Program-made: the position numbers and the translations under genes
Shown here: in pieces, positions 17,681 through 27,839 of the stretch
How the letters are laid out: every line of letters starts with the position of its first letter
How positions within the stretch are numbered: the first letter of the stretch is position 1
NCBI RefSeq assembly: GCF_900089075.1
Contig: NZ_LT593747.1
Location: 62,001-126,000, forward strand
Origin: Vaginella massiliensis
GTDB lineage: Bacteria > Bacteroidota > Bacteroidia > Flavobacteriales > Weeksellaceae
Length of the DNA stretch: 64,000 nucleotides
Direction of reading: 5' to 3'
The notes under the pieces: model-generated
What the model was told of the DNA's origin: nothing
Seen by the model: only the letters and a program-made list of their open reading frames with translations
The model's database searches: none

Positions 17681-19906
17681 TTATTTTACCATCACTTTTT
17701 TGGTGATCGATTTTCCTTCATTTGTTTTTAGGGTAACGAAATACGTTCCTTTACCGAAAGATTTCATCGAAATATCTACTTTTCCGTTTGCTTTACCAGC
17801 TTTTAATTTCTGTCCGGTCATCGAAATTATTTCGTATTCATAAGGACCATATTGCGAATTTAGATCCAATGTAATGATATCTTTGGTCGGATTCGGATAA
17901 ATAGCTAAATCCCTAGAAAGTTGATCGTTTATACCTAAAGACGACGTGATTTTGAAATTGGTAGAATCTACTGCTCCAAAACTTGCACCTTGTGCCAATA
18001 CAGTACCTTCTGCAGTTTTTAGTGTATAAGACCCTTGTCCATAAGAACAACAAATTCCATCACCGTATTTATCATAAATCTCGAAACGGTAACAGCCAGA
18101 ATTTTCTAGCGGGATCTCTACCACATGGGTTGTATTGGCTTGCAAAGTTCCGTTTTGTGCAATCACATTATTGTTGCTGTCGAACAATTTCCATGTGGTT
18201 TCAGAAGCAAAGCGGTCTGTTGTCAGGGTTAAGATCACTTTATCTGTATCATGAGCTTCGAGCACTTCATATTCTACAGTTCTCTTGTTGTTGTTCGGAT
18301 TTTCATCCGCATCATAAATCACTTCGGCCGTAAAATTGCCAACCCCAGTAGCTTGCACAGCAGACGGGATTTCGATATCTACCGATTGGTTCGAAGCCAA
18401 ACTTCCGTTCCAAGTAAGTGTTGTAGGATTTTCGCTGTTGAAGTAATAGTTAAGTTTAAACGAACTTACAGCATTGCTTCCACTATTTCTCACTTTTACG
18501 GTGTTGCTCACTTCTCCATCGCATGATGTATTGGTGTTGATGCTCTGTAGTTGTAAATCATTTGCCAATATTTGGAATTGATAATGATCTACCGTGGTTA
18601 CACCAGATTGACTAGGGTCTAACCAATCTTTCAGACGAGTGGCAGCAGATCCACCACCTTCCCACGAAACATTGAAACGCCCATAACCGTCCCATTTACC
18701 ATTACTTTGCGTTCCGTTACAAGCCGCCTGTCCACCATAGAGTTGTCCTACGATCTTACCATTATGATCGAAAAGAGCAGAACCCGAAGAACCACCCTCG
18801 GTCATTCCTAAATCCCAATCCGGAATTTCCCAAACCGCAACATTTTGGCGAATAGTTGCCAATGGCGAAGAATAATATTGTGATATCTTCATGATGTCAC
18901 CATCTGGATGATGCATCCCAGTAACATTTTCTGGTACAGCTCCAGAATTATCCCAACCTGCTAAAACCAGATCCCAATCGAGCGGAATATCATTTTTAAG
19001 TTTCAATAATGCGAAATCAGAAGGGGCATTTTTAGCGATGATCGTTGCACCATTCATGGTATAAATTCTTGGTCCGTCACCACTTGGCGCTGTGGTCGCA
19101 CAATCTGGATTTTCACTTATCCATCTGAATCTGAATGCCCAGTTTGGAGTTTGGCTATTGATACAGTGATTTGCCGTTAAGAAATACGGCGTACCGTCTT
19201 GTGCAGTATTGTTGATCAAGGTTCCAGAACACAATTCTGAAGATGATGATAAGATAAGGGCAACAGCGCGTTTCTGCAATTCGAAATTATCACCAGTCGC
19301 ACAGTTCACGTCTACATTACAGTGCCCAGAAGTGTTGAGTCCTTTGGTCGGATTCATATTTGGGATCGAACGATAACCGTGCACCACTTTCGAAATTACA
19401 AAAGTAGATTGCCCAATTTCTGCCTTAGGCTCGTAGAACTCCACAGTGGCTTTAGAACCGTCTATCAGCCAAGTGTTTACTTGTTTGGTTTTACTGTTTT
19501 CGTTGGCGGTATAATAACCAATGAATTGATTGTTTTCATTGTGCAAATATAATTTTGCATTTGGTGAAAGCTGATATTGATCTAATAAAAAGTTGAGCGT
19601 AATTGCATCTTTAGACTCAATTTGCAGTCGCCAAATACGATCACCGTTTGCCAAGGTTGTCCACGTACCATGCGTTTTTGGTGAATAATTTACATCGAAT
19701 TCTTTACCAAATCGGAATGGTTTTATAATTCGTTCTTCATTTTCTTTATCTTCTTTTTTGAGTTTTTCAACATCGAAAGAAGGCATTGTGATAGTTTCAA
19801 CAACTTGATTTACATTGTTTTGCTTACTGTAAATTATTCCTTGATCGGTGACCTGAGCAAAAGCCAGACCAGAGAATAAGAGCAATGAAATAAAAAGTTT
19901 TTTCAT
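17681..19906 (-). CDS. Secreted lysyl-endopeptidase-like serine protease with T9SS domain
   Basis: 741 aa. Signal peptide about 1-17 (LLLFSGLAFA), pro-region to about 190, then a trypsin-fold domain close to Achromobacter Lys-C: SGHCNVDVNC start, triad His247 (YFLTANHC), Asp297 (PSDFALLKL), Ser374 (EGGSSGSAL), and YGRFNVSW..GG. The WDGYGR Asp aligns with the Lys-specificity Asp of Lys-C (SDQYGR), but the following-loop His of Lys-C (LHGG) is Tyr here (LYGG). Two beta domains follow (CARDB-like, about 455-550; about 560-655), then a type A T9SS sorting domain (LAIYPNPTKD...GTYFVTLKT...KKVMVK). It is exported through Sec, then T9SS, and probably degrades host or environmental protein together with the neighbouring peptidases. 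Confidence 0.92.
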   Translation of the reverse strand: MKKLFISLLLFSGLAFAQVTDQGIIYSKQNNVNQVVETITMPSFDVEKLKKEDKENEERIIKPFRFGKEFDVNYSPKTHGTWTTLANGDRIWRLQIESKDAITLNFLLDQYQLSPNAKLYLHNENNQFIGYYTANENSKTKQVNTWLIDGSKATVEFYEPKAEIGQSTFVISKVVHGYRSIPNMNPTKGLNTSGHCNVDVNCATGDNFELQKRAVALILSSSSELCSGTLINNTAQDGTPYFLTANHCINSQTPNWAFRFRWISENPDCATTAPSGDGPRIYTMNGATIIAKNAPSDFALLKLKNDIPLDWDLVLAGWDNSGAVPENVTGMHHPDGDIMKISQYYSSPLATIRQNVAVWEIPDWDLGMTEGGSSGSALFDHNGKIVGQLYGGQAACNGTQSNGKWDGYGRFNVSWEGGGSAATRLKDWLDPSQSGVTTVDHYQFQILANDLQLQSINTNTSCDGEVSNTVKVRNSGSNAVSSFKLNYYFNSENPTTLTWNGSLASNQSVDIEIPSAVQATGVGNFTAEVIYDADENPNNNKRTVEYEVLEAHDTDKVILTLTTDRFASETTWKLFDSNNNVIAQNGTLQANTTHVVEIPLENSGCYRFEIYDKYGDGICCSYGQGSYTLKTAEGTVLAQGASFGAVDSTNFKITSSLGINDQLSRDLAIYPNPTKDIITLDLNSQYGPYEYEIISMTGQKLKAGKANGKVDISMKSFGKGTYFVTLKTNEGKSITKKVMVK

Positions 19907-19961
19907 GTGTAATTGATTTATTAAATGTTAATTTTGCACAAGTTAAGAAAAATATCTTTAG

Positions 19962-19969
19962 TAATTTTG
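19962..19969 (+). promoter_or_regulatory. -7 element of pepD
   Basis: TAATTTTG matches TAnnTTTG, 20 bp before ATG 19989. A TTTG at 19933-19936 is too far for a standard -33. Confidence 0.45.
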
Positions 19970-19988
19970 AAGCGCTAAAATAGAAAAA

Positions 19989-21437
19989 ATGTCTGAAATA
20001 CTTAATTTACAACCTTCGTTGTTGTGGAAAAATTTTTATAATCTCAATCAAAACCCTAGACCATCCAAAAAAGAAGAAAAAGTAAGAGCTTTTGTAATCG
20101 AATTTGCCAAAAATCTTAACCTCGAAGTCAAGACCGATGAGGTGGGAAATGTTTTGGTGTGCAAACCAGCTACCCCCGGCATGGAAAATCGCAAAAAAGT
20201 AGTGCTCCAATCGCATTTGGATATGGTTACGCAAAAAAACAACGACCTAGATTTCGACTTCGATACCCAAGCCATCCAAATGTATGTAGACAATGGTTTT
20301 GTAAAAGGCAAAGGAACGACTTTGGGCGCAGATAATGGAATTGGTGTTGCCGCGATTATGGCAATTTTAGAGTCAAAAGATATTCCGCATCCTGCAATAG
20401 AGGCATTTTTTACCATTGACGAAGAAACAGGCATGACTGGTGCTTTGGGATTGAAACCCAATTTTCTTTCGGGCGATATTTTGTTGAATTTGGATACCGA
20501 AGAAGATGACGAACTTGATATTGGATGTGCAGGCGGAGTCGATGTTACCGCTACCAAAACCTATCAAACTGTCTCGCTCGATGGTGTTGCTTATCAGTTG
20601 TATGTGAAAGGTTTACAAGGTGGACATTCTGGTATGCAGATTCACGAAGGCTTGGGAAATGCCAACAAAATTTTGGCACGCTTACTCAGCGTTGCTACCG
20701 CTTATAAGTTGCAAATTGCCGAGGTAGAAAGTGGCGGTTTACGAAATGCTATCCCGCGCGAAGGTTGGGTAAAATTTGTCATTGAAAAAGAGGCGAAAAA
20801 CAATTTCGAAAATCAGATTCAGATCATAATTTCCGACATCAAAACAGAGTTCGAGAGCTTAGAACCTAAATTAGAAATATCGCTAGAAGAGATTGCTACT
20901 TTAGAAGAAGGGATGAATGTAGACGATTCTAAGATTTTGGTTCAGGTATTGAACAGTGCTTTCAATGGCGTTTTTCGGATGAGTCCAGATGTAGAAGGCT
21001 TGGTCGAAACATCGAATAATGTAGCCAAAGTTGAGGTGAAAAATGGAGAAATCAAGATCCTTAATCTCACCAGATCTTCTGTCGAAAGCGGAAAAGAATA
21101 TTTGTGTGAGGTGCTGAAAGCTAGTTTCGAATTGGGGAATTTCAGCGTTGAATTTTCTGGCTCATATCCGGGTTGGAAGGCAAATCCTCATTCAGAAATC
21201 TTAGCGTTGATGAAGCAGATATATACACAAAAATTTCACCATCAACCTCGTGTAGTCGCTTGTCATGCTGGTTTGGAGTGTGGGATTATTGGGCGCAACT
21301 ATCCTGGATTGGATATGATTTCTTTCGGACCGAATATCTCGGGAGCGCATTCGCCAGATGAAAAAGTTGAAATAAAATCGGTTGAGAAATTTTGGGATTA
21401 TTTGTTGGAGGTTTTAACGCAAATTCCTGTTAAATAA
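19989..21437 (+). CDS. pepD: Aminoacyl-histidine dipeptidase PepD (M20)
   Basis: 482 aa, full length. M20C zinc motifs: LQSHLDMVTQK (His, Asp), TTLGADNGIGVAA (Asp bridging the metals), TIDEETGMTGALGL (catalytic Glu-Glu), LLNLDTEEDDEL (Asp) and the C-terminal SFGPNISGAHSPDE (His). It is a cytoplasmic dipeptidase that splits Xaa-His and other dipeptides. It is divergent from the secreted protease 82 bp away, so the two could complement each other in protein utilisation. A strong terminator follows. Confidence 0.95.
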   Translation: MSEILNLQPSLLWKNFYNLNQNPRPSKKEEKVRAFVIEFAKNLNLEVKTDEVGNVLVCKPATPGMENRKKVVLQSHLDMVTQKNNDLDFDFDTQAIQMYVDNGFVKGKGTTLGADNGIGVAAIMAILESKDIPHPAIEAFFTIDEETGMTGALGLKPNFLSGDILLNLDTEEDDELDIGCAGGVDVTATKTYQTVSLDGVAYQLYVKGLQGGHSGMQIHEGLGNANKILARLLSVATAYKLQIAEVESGGLRNAIPREGWVKFVIEKEAKNNFENQIQIIISDIKTEFESLEPKLEISLEEIATLEEGMNVDDSKILVQVLNSAFNGVFRMSPDVEGLVETSNNVAKVEVKNGEIKILNLTRSSVESGKEYLCEVLKASFELGNFSVEFSGSYPGWKANPHSEILALMKQIYTQKFHHQPRVVACHAGLECGIIGRNYPGLDMISFGPNISGAHSPDEKVEIKSVEKFWDYLLEVLTQIPVK

Positions 21438-21460
21438 GTACTTAAATAAGAAATAAATCA

Positions 21461-21494
21461 AAAAAATCGGTTCCATCTGGAACCGATTTTTTTG
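21461..21494 (+). terminator. Terminator of pepD
   Basis: Perfect stem 21461-21474 with 21479-21492, loop ATCT, ending in T7. Confidence 0.92.
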
Positions 21495-21517
21495 ATTTGA
21501 TAACGCTTATTAATCTA

Positions 21518-21658
21518 TTAATTCAAAAACAAAAGGATGTTTTCGGGTAATGATTCATTTTTTATCGCTTTCACCGACTTGGAGAAAGATAATAATGATT
21601 GAATGGTAGACTCTTTCGGATTCAAAACTTTAGGAGAAAATGTAGATTTCTTATTCAT
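21518..21658 (-). CDS. 46-aa small protein downstream of the sigma factor
   Basis: ATG 21658 to TAA 21518: MNKKSTFSPKVLNPKESTI...FSKSVKAIKN...ENILLFLN. It starts 66 bp after the sigma-factor stop on the same strand. The basic, amphipathic composition and clean start and stop suggest a real small protein. I recall similar short proteins next to sigma factors in flavobacteria, but this is memory, not a search. It could be an anti-sigma modulator; no motif proves it. Confidence 0.6.
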   Translation of the reverse strand: MNKKSTFSPKVLNPKESTIQSLLSFSKSVKAIKNESLPENILLFLN

Positions 21659-21723
21659 TCGCGTTAAATTAAAATTATTACACTTAGAACGAATACATCT
21701 TGTTGTTATTGTTTCTCCTATTC

Positions 21724-22317
21724 TTAATCTAATGTTAAAATTAATTGATTTTCATGAATTAACTTTCTCAGGTTGATCAAAGCATACCGCATTCTCCCCA
21801 AAGCCGTGTTGATGCTTACATTGGTTTCTTCGGCTATTTCCTTGAAACTGAGATCTCTAAAAATTCTCAGCACCAAAACTTCTCGCTGATCTTCTGGTAA
21901 AAACGCTAACAATTCTACAATATCGTGATTGATCTGCTCTTTGATTAACTTGGTTTCAGAACATTCGTCCATTTGTCCAAGGAAATCGAAAATATTGTAG
22001 TCCTCAGAATAAGAATTGCTTTCGCTTATTTTGGGCATTTTTTTGGTCGAACGAAAATAATCGATCGTCAGATTGTGTGCAATACGCAAAACCCACGGTA
22101 AAAATTTTCCTTCTTCATTGTATCGCCCTCCCTTCAATGTCAAAATCACTTTGACAATCGTGTCTTGGAAAATGTCTTCTGCAAGATCGCGATCCAAAAC
22201 TTTTGCATAAATACTACTAAAAACTTTCGTTTTGTATTTATTGATAAGGCGTTCCAAAGCCTCTTCGTTGCCCGATACATAGGCACCGATAAGTGTAGAG
22301 TCATCTTCGTACATCAT
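21724..22317 (-). CDS. ECF-type RNA polymerase sigma factor
   Basis: 197 aa. Region 2: YKTKVFSSIYAKVLDRDLAEDIFQDTIVKV and FLPWVLRIAHNLTIDYFR. Region 4: LPEDQREVLVLRIFRDLSFKEIAEETNVSINTALGRMRYALINLRK, with its helix-turn-helix. There is no region 1 or 3, so it is a group IV factor. No membrane anti-sigma gene is adjacent; the next same-strand ORF encodes only 46 aa. Target genes unknown. Confidence 0.92.
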   Translation of the reverse strand: MMYEDDSTLIGAYVSGNEEALERLINKYKTKVFSSIYAKVLDRDLAEDIFQDTIVKVILTLKGGRYNEEGKFLPWVLRIAHNLTIDYFRSTKKMPKISESNSYSEDYNIFDFLGQMDECSETKLIKEQINHDIVELLAFLPEDQREVLVLRIFRDLSFKEIAEETNVSINTALGRMRYALINLRKLIHENQLILTLD

Positions 22318-22445
22318 GTCTATTTTCTTTGTGCAAACACTAGGTTTTATGTCGATAGAATAGATGTTTTAGTCGATAAGCTTTGGTTTTTGAGTTAAAT
22401 GTTAAACAAATATAAAAACTTATTTAATAAAATGTGATTATTTAA

Positions 22446-22474
22446 CAAAAATGCAGACGAAATTTCGTCTGCAT
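22446..22474 (-). terminator. Terminator of the gapA operon
   Basis: Near-perfect palindrome 22451-22474; reading the minus strand, it is followed by TTTTTG. It lies 26 bp after the gapA stop. Confidence 0.8.
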
Positions 22475-22499
22475 CTAGAAAGGTTAATTTTTTTGAGGA

Positions 22500-24532
<2,033 letters not shown>

Positions 24533-24560
24533 TTACAACCGAGTAAATTTAATCATATTT

Positions 24561-25199
24561 TTAATTTTCATCATCCTCATATACCGGAATTAACATTCCC
24601 GAAGCAAAATCTCGTTGCAGAATCGCTTCTATGAAGTAGTCTTCTCGCGTTTTTTTCGGATTGTAGGTTTGTTTTAGACTCACATTGTACGCTCCGCCAG
24701 CGGTATTCCAAATAAAAGCATTTACGCCACCTCTCAGATTTTTGATGATGTCGAAGGCGGTTTGGTCTGTTTCGCGATAGATGAGTTTGGTTAAAATTTG
24801 CCCACGAGAGGTGGTTAAATTTTTGAGTTTATGCTCGAATTTGTCTGCCAAGGCTTTTTGTTGTTTTTTGATGAATTGTCGTTTGTCTCGACCTCTGTCA
24901 AGTTTCGTAATCGAATCTGTTACATAATCGTATTCTCTCACCGCAACACGCACATAGGGCCATACGTCTCGAACTCTTTGCCGGAGCCAGAAATAATATT
25001 TCTTTTCTAAATCCGTCTTCAAGTTGAGTGAATAAATTTCAGAAGGTTTGAGGTTGATGGTATCATTGAAATCAAAATCGTGAATGCTTTCAGAATTGGC
25101 AATGCTATCTTGCTTTATCCCTAAATCAATCCCAAAAATTTGGGCACGACTCCAAGCAAAACCAATTAGAAAAAAAATGATAATGTAAATCCTCTTCAT
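24561..25199 (-). CDS. DUF4294 protein, exported
   Basis: 212 aa from ATG 25199, giving the clean signal MKRIYIIIFFLIGFAWSRAQ. The upstream ATG 25214 is possible, but an AATCTTTG near-consensus -7 element (25217-25224) lies right against it. The DUF4294 body includes YYFWLRQRVRDVWPYVRVA and LTKLIYRETDQTAFDIIKNLRGG, ending ILQRDFASGMLIPVYEDDEN. Periplasmic; function unknown but common in flavobacteria. It is the first gene of the pfkA-gapA operon. Confidence 0.8.
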   Translation of the reverse strand: MKRIYIIIFFLIGFAWSRAQIFGIDLGIKQDSIANSESIHDFDFNDTINLKPSEIYSLNLKTDLEKKYYFWLRQRVRDVWPYVRVAVREYDYVTDSITKLDRGRDKRQFIKKQQKALADKFEHKLKNLTTSRGQILTKLIYRETDQTAFDIIKNLRGGVNAFIWNTAGGAYNVSLKQTYNPKKTREDYFIEAILQRDFASGMLIPVYEDDEN

Positions 25200-25236
25200 A
25201 ACGGCATTCTTCATACAAAGATTGTTCCTATTTTAT

Positions 25237-25244
25237 TACATTTG
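25237..25244 (+). promoter_or_regulatory. -7 element of the M42 peptidase gene
   Basis: TACATTTG matches TAnnTTTG, 17 bp before ATG 25262. No good -33 seen. Confidence 0.5.
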
Positions 25245-25261
25245 TATTAAAATTTTAAACA

Positions 25262-26353
25262 ATGGAAATTAATCGTCTGTTCGATGAAAAATCAATGATT
25301 TTTTTAGAAAAATATTTAAATACGGCTTCGCCAACAGGATTCGAAAAAGCGGGTCAAAAAGTTTGGATAGACTACATTCGACCTTTCGTAGACGAGGTGA
25401 AAACAGATAATTACGGAACAGCCTATGGCGTTATCAACCCCGAAGCAACCTACAAAGTGGTGATCGAAGCTCATGCTGATGAAATATCGTGGTTTGTAAA
25501 TTACATTTCAGACGACGGACTGTTATACGTGGTGCGAAACGGTGGTTCTGATCATATGATTGCGCCATCGAAAGTGGTGAATATTCATACCAAAAATGGT
25601 TTTGTGAAAGGCGTGTTCGGATGGCCAGCAATTCACTTACGTGAAGCTGGAAAAGAAGATGCACCAAAGCAAGATAAACTCTGGATCGATTGCGGTTGCG
25701 TTTCTAAACAAGAAGTTTTGGATTTGGGGATTCATGTAGGAAGTGTGATTACCTATCCAGATGAATTTTTTACCCTCAACGACCGTTATTTTGTTTGCCG
25801 AGCGATCGATAACCGAATGGGAGGATTCATGATTGCCGAAGTTGCACGCAAATTGTTTGAGAACAACGATAAACTGGATTTCGGGCTGTACATCACCAAC
25901 GCCGTGCAAGAAGAAGTAGGACTGAGAGGAGCCGAAATGATTACCCAAACCATAAAACCAGACGTGGCAATCATTACCGATGTTACCCACGATACCACCA
26001 CGCCCATGATTACCAAATCCAAAGAAGGCGAACAAAAATGCGGCGATGGTCCAGTAATTACCTACGCACCCGCAGTACAAAACAATCTACGCGATTTGAT
26101 TATCGATACGGCAACGCAACACAATATTCCATTTCAACGGGCAGCGAGCTCTCGAGTGACGGGGACTGACACCGACGCCTTTGCCTACAGCAATGGTGGT
26201 GTACCATCGGCATTGATTTCTTTGCCATTGCGCTATATGCACACCACAGTAGAAATGGTGCATCAGGCCGATGTGAAAAACATCATCGATTTGATGTATG
26301 AAACAGTAAAAACACTAAAATCGGGGCAGAGTTTCAAGTATTTTGATTTTTAA
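25262..26353 (+). CDS. M42 family aminopeptidase
   Basis: 363 aa. Zinc-site motifs: VIEAHADEISW (His, Asp), FVCRAIDNRMGG (bridging Asp), NAVQEEVGLRGAEM (catalytic Glu-Glu), AIITDVTHDTT (Asp) and the late RYMHTTVEMVHQAD (His). This is a glutamyl-aminopeptidase/PepA-like tetrahedral peptidase that trims oligopeptides in the cytoplasm. It is intact and followed by the TsaC-like gene 84 bp on. Confidence 0.93.
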   Translation: MEINRLFDEKSMIFLEKYLNTASPTGFEKAGQKVWIDYIRPFVDEVKTDNYGTAYGVINPEATYKVVIEAHADEISWFVNYISDDGLLYVVRNGGSDHMIAPSKVVNIHTKNGFVKGVFGWPAIHLREAGKEDAPKQDKLWIDCGCVSKQEVLDLGIHVGSVITYPDEFFTLNDRYFVCRAIDNRMGGFMIAEVARKLFENNDKLDFGLYITNAVQEEVGLRGAEMITQTIKPDVAIITDVTHDTTTPMITKSKEGEQKCGDGPVITYAPAVQNNLRDLIIDTATQHNIPFQRAASSRVTGTDTDAFAYSNGGVPSALISLPLRYMHTTVEMVHQADVKNIIDLMYETVKTLKSGQSFKYFDF

Positions 26354-26437
26354 AAAAAATCAATTTTAAATCGAATAATTTCTTTTTTGGAAACATTATT
26401 GATACTAAATTAAACAAAAATATAATCCCACACCATC

Positions 26438-27061
26438 ATGGCACGAATCATTCGCATACATCCAGACAATCCGCAAGAGAAAGCAATCGATCAGGTTGTT
26501 GAGGTCTTGAAAAATGGCGGGTTAGTGATCTATCCTTCTGACACCGTTTACGGTTTGGGTTGCGATATCACCAACTATAAGGCAATGGAAAATCTTGCAC
26601 GAATAAAAGGAGTGAAGCTCGACAAAGCTCAATTCTCGATTGTATGCAATGATTTGAGTCATCTCTCGAATTTTACTCGTCCCATCGACAATGCTACCTT
26701 CAAGATTTTGAAACGTGCCTTACCCGGACCTTTTACTTTCGTATTGCCCGCTTCAGGAAATTTACCTTTGGCGTACAAAGGCAAAAAAACGGTTGGAATT
26801 CGGGTGCCCGACCATCTGGTTCCGCGCATGATTGTAGAGAAATTGGGCAATCCGATCGCGTCGACTTCAATCTACGACGAAGACGAAATCATCGAATACA
26901 CCACCGACCCAGAACTGATTGCCGAAAAATGGAATCATCTGGTAGAGGTAGTGGTCGACAGTGGATATGGAAACAATGTGGCGTCTACGGTTGTTGATCT
27001 GAGCGATGGCGAAATAACAGTTCTGCGTGAAGGAAAAGGTGAAATTGACGAATTTTTATAA
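26438..27061 (+). CDS. Sua5/YciO/YrdC family protein (TsaC-like)
   Basis: 207 aa. The YrdC fold is shown by NGGLVIYPSDTVYGLGCD, KIRKRA-like motif KRALPGPFTFVLPAS, KTVGIRVPDH and IASTSIYDED. Members make threonylcarbamoyl-AMP for tRNA t6A37. This size and the missing C-terminal Sua5 domain fit TsaC or the less-characterised YciO branch, so I give no symbol. It is 10 bp upstream of yaaA and likely cotranscribed. Confidence 0.88.
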   Translation: MARIIRIHPDNPQEKAIDQVVEVLKNGGLVIYPSDTVYGLGCDITNYKAMENLARIKGVKLDKAQFSIVCNDLSHLSNFTRPIDNATFKILKRALPGPFTFVLPASGNLPLAYKGKKTVGIRVPDHLVPRMIVEKLGNPIASTSIYDEDEIIEYTTDPELIAEKWNHLVEVVVDSGYGNNVASTVVDLSDGEITVLREGKGEIDEFL

Positions 27062-27071
27062 TTTTTTTTGA

Positions 27072-27830
27072 ATGAAATTATTTATTTCTCCAGCAAAATT
27101 GATGGATTTGAAACATGAAACCAGCTGGAATAAAAATACAAAACCTCAATTTTTAGAGATTTCTAATCAAATTATGGATGTCTTAAAAGACTTCAAACCC
27201 AACGATTTGAAGAGTTTGATGAAAGTTTCGTCTGAAATCGCCGAACTCAATGTTGAACGAAATATGCATTGGAACGACCACCCGAAAGCAAAAGATAGTT
27301 TGAATGCTATTTTGGCTTTCAAAGGCGAGGTGTATCGCGGAATTGCAGCCGAAGAATTGTCGGACCAAGCGAAAGAATACCTCAATGCCAATTTGTTTAT
27401 TCTATCGGGTTTGTATGGTATTTTGCGTCCGTCAGATCGCATCATGCCGTATCGTTTAGAAATGGGGACTAAACTTGCCGTGCAACATCATAAAAATCTT
27501 TATGAATTGTGGAAAGAAAATCTCACCGAATACATCAATTCGAAAACCAAAAAAAATGAGATTTTACTCAATTTGGCGAGTAACGAATACATCAAATCAA
27601 TTGATCGTAAACTGTTGAAAGGTAAATTGATAGAGGTCGATTTTTTGGATTACAAAAACGGAGATTTGAAAAAGATTATGATGTATTTCAAACATGCGCG
27701 GGGTGAGATGGCACGTTGGATTGCCGAAAACAACATTCAAACCTTAGAAGAACTGCAATCATTCGACGGGATGGGGTATCGATACGACTCTCAAATGTCT
27801 GACGAGCAGAAACTTACCTTTACACGATAA
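27072..27830 (+). CDS. yaaA: Peroxide stress protein YaaA (DUF328)
   Basis: 252 aa. Signature MKLFISPAKLMD at the start, then FKGEVYRGIAAEEL, LFILSGLYGILRPSDRIMPYRLEMGTK and the late FFKHARGEMARW-like YFKHARGEMARW, YDSQMSDEQKLTF. The E. coli protein limits intracellular iron and damage during H2O2 stress. It is intact. It lies 9 bp before the broken phosphoesterase/barrel gene. Confidence 0.95.
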   Translation: MKLFISPAKLMDLKHETSWNKNTKPQFLEISNQIMDVLKDFKPNDLKSLMKVSSEIAELNVERNMHWNDHPKAKDSLNAILAFKGEVYRGIAAEELSDQAKEYLNANLFILSGLYGILRPSDRIMPYRLEMGTKLAVQHHKNLYELWKENLTEYINSKTKKNEILLNLASNEYIKSIDRKLLKGKLIEVDFLDYKNGDLKKIMMYFKHARGEMARWIAENNIQTLEELQSFDGMGYRYDSQMSDEQKLTFTR

Positions 27831-27839
27831 GCAACAGCT

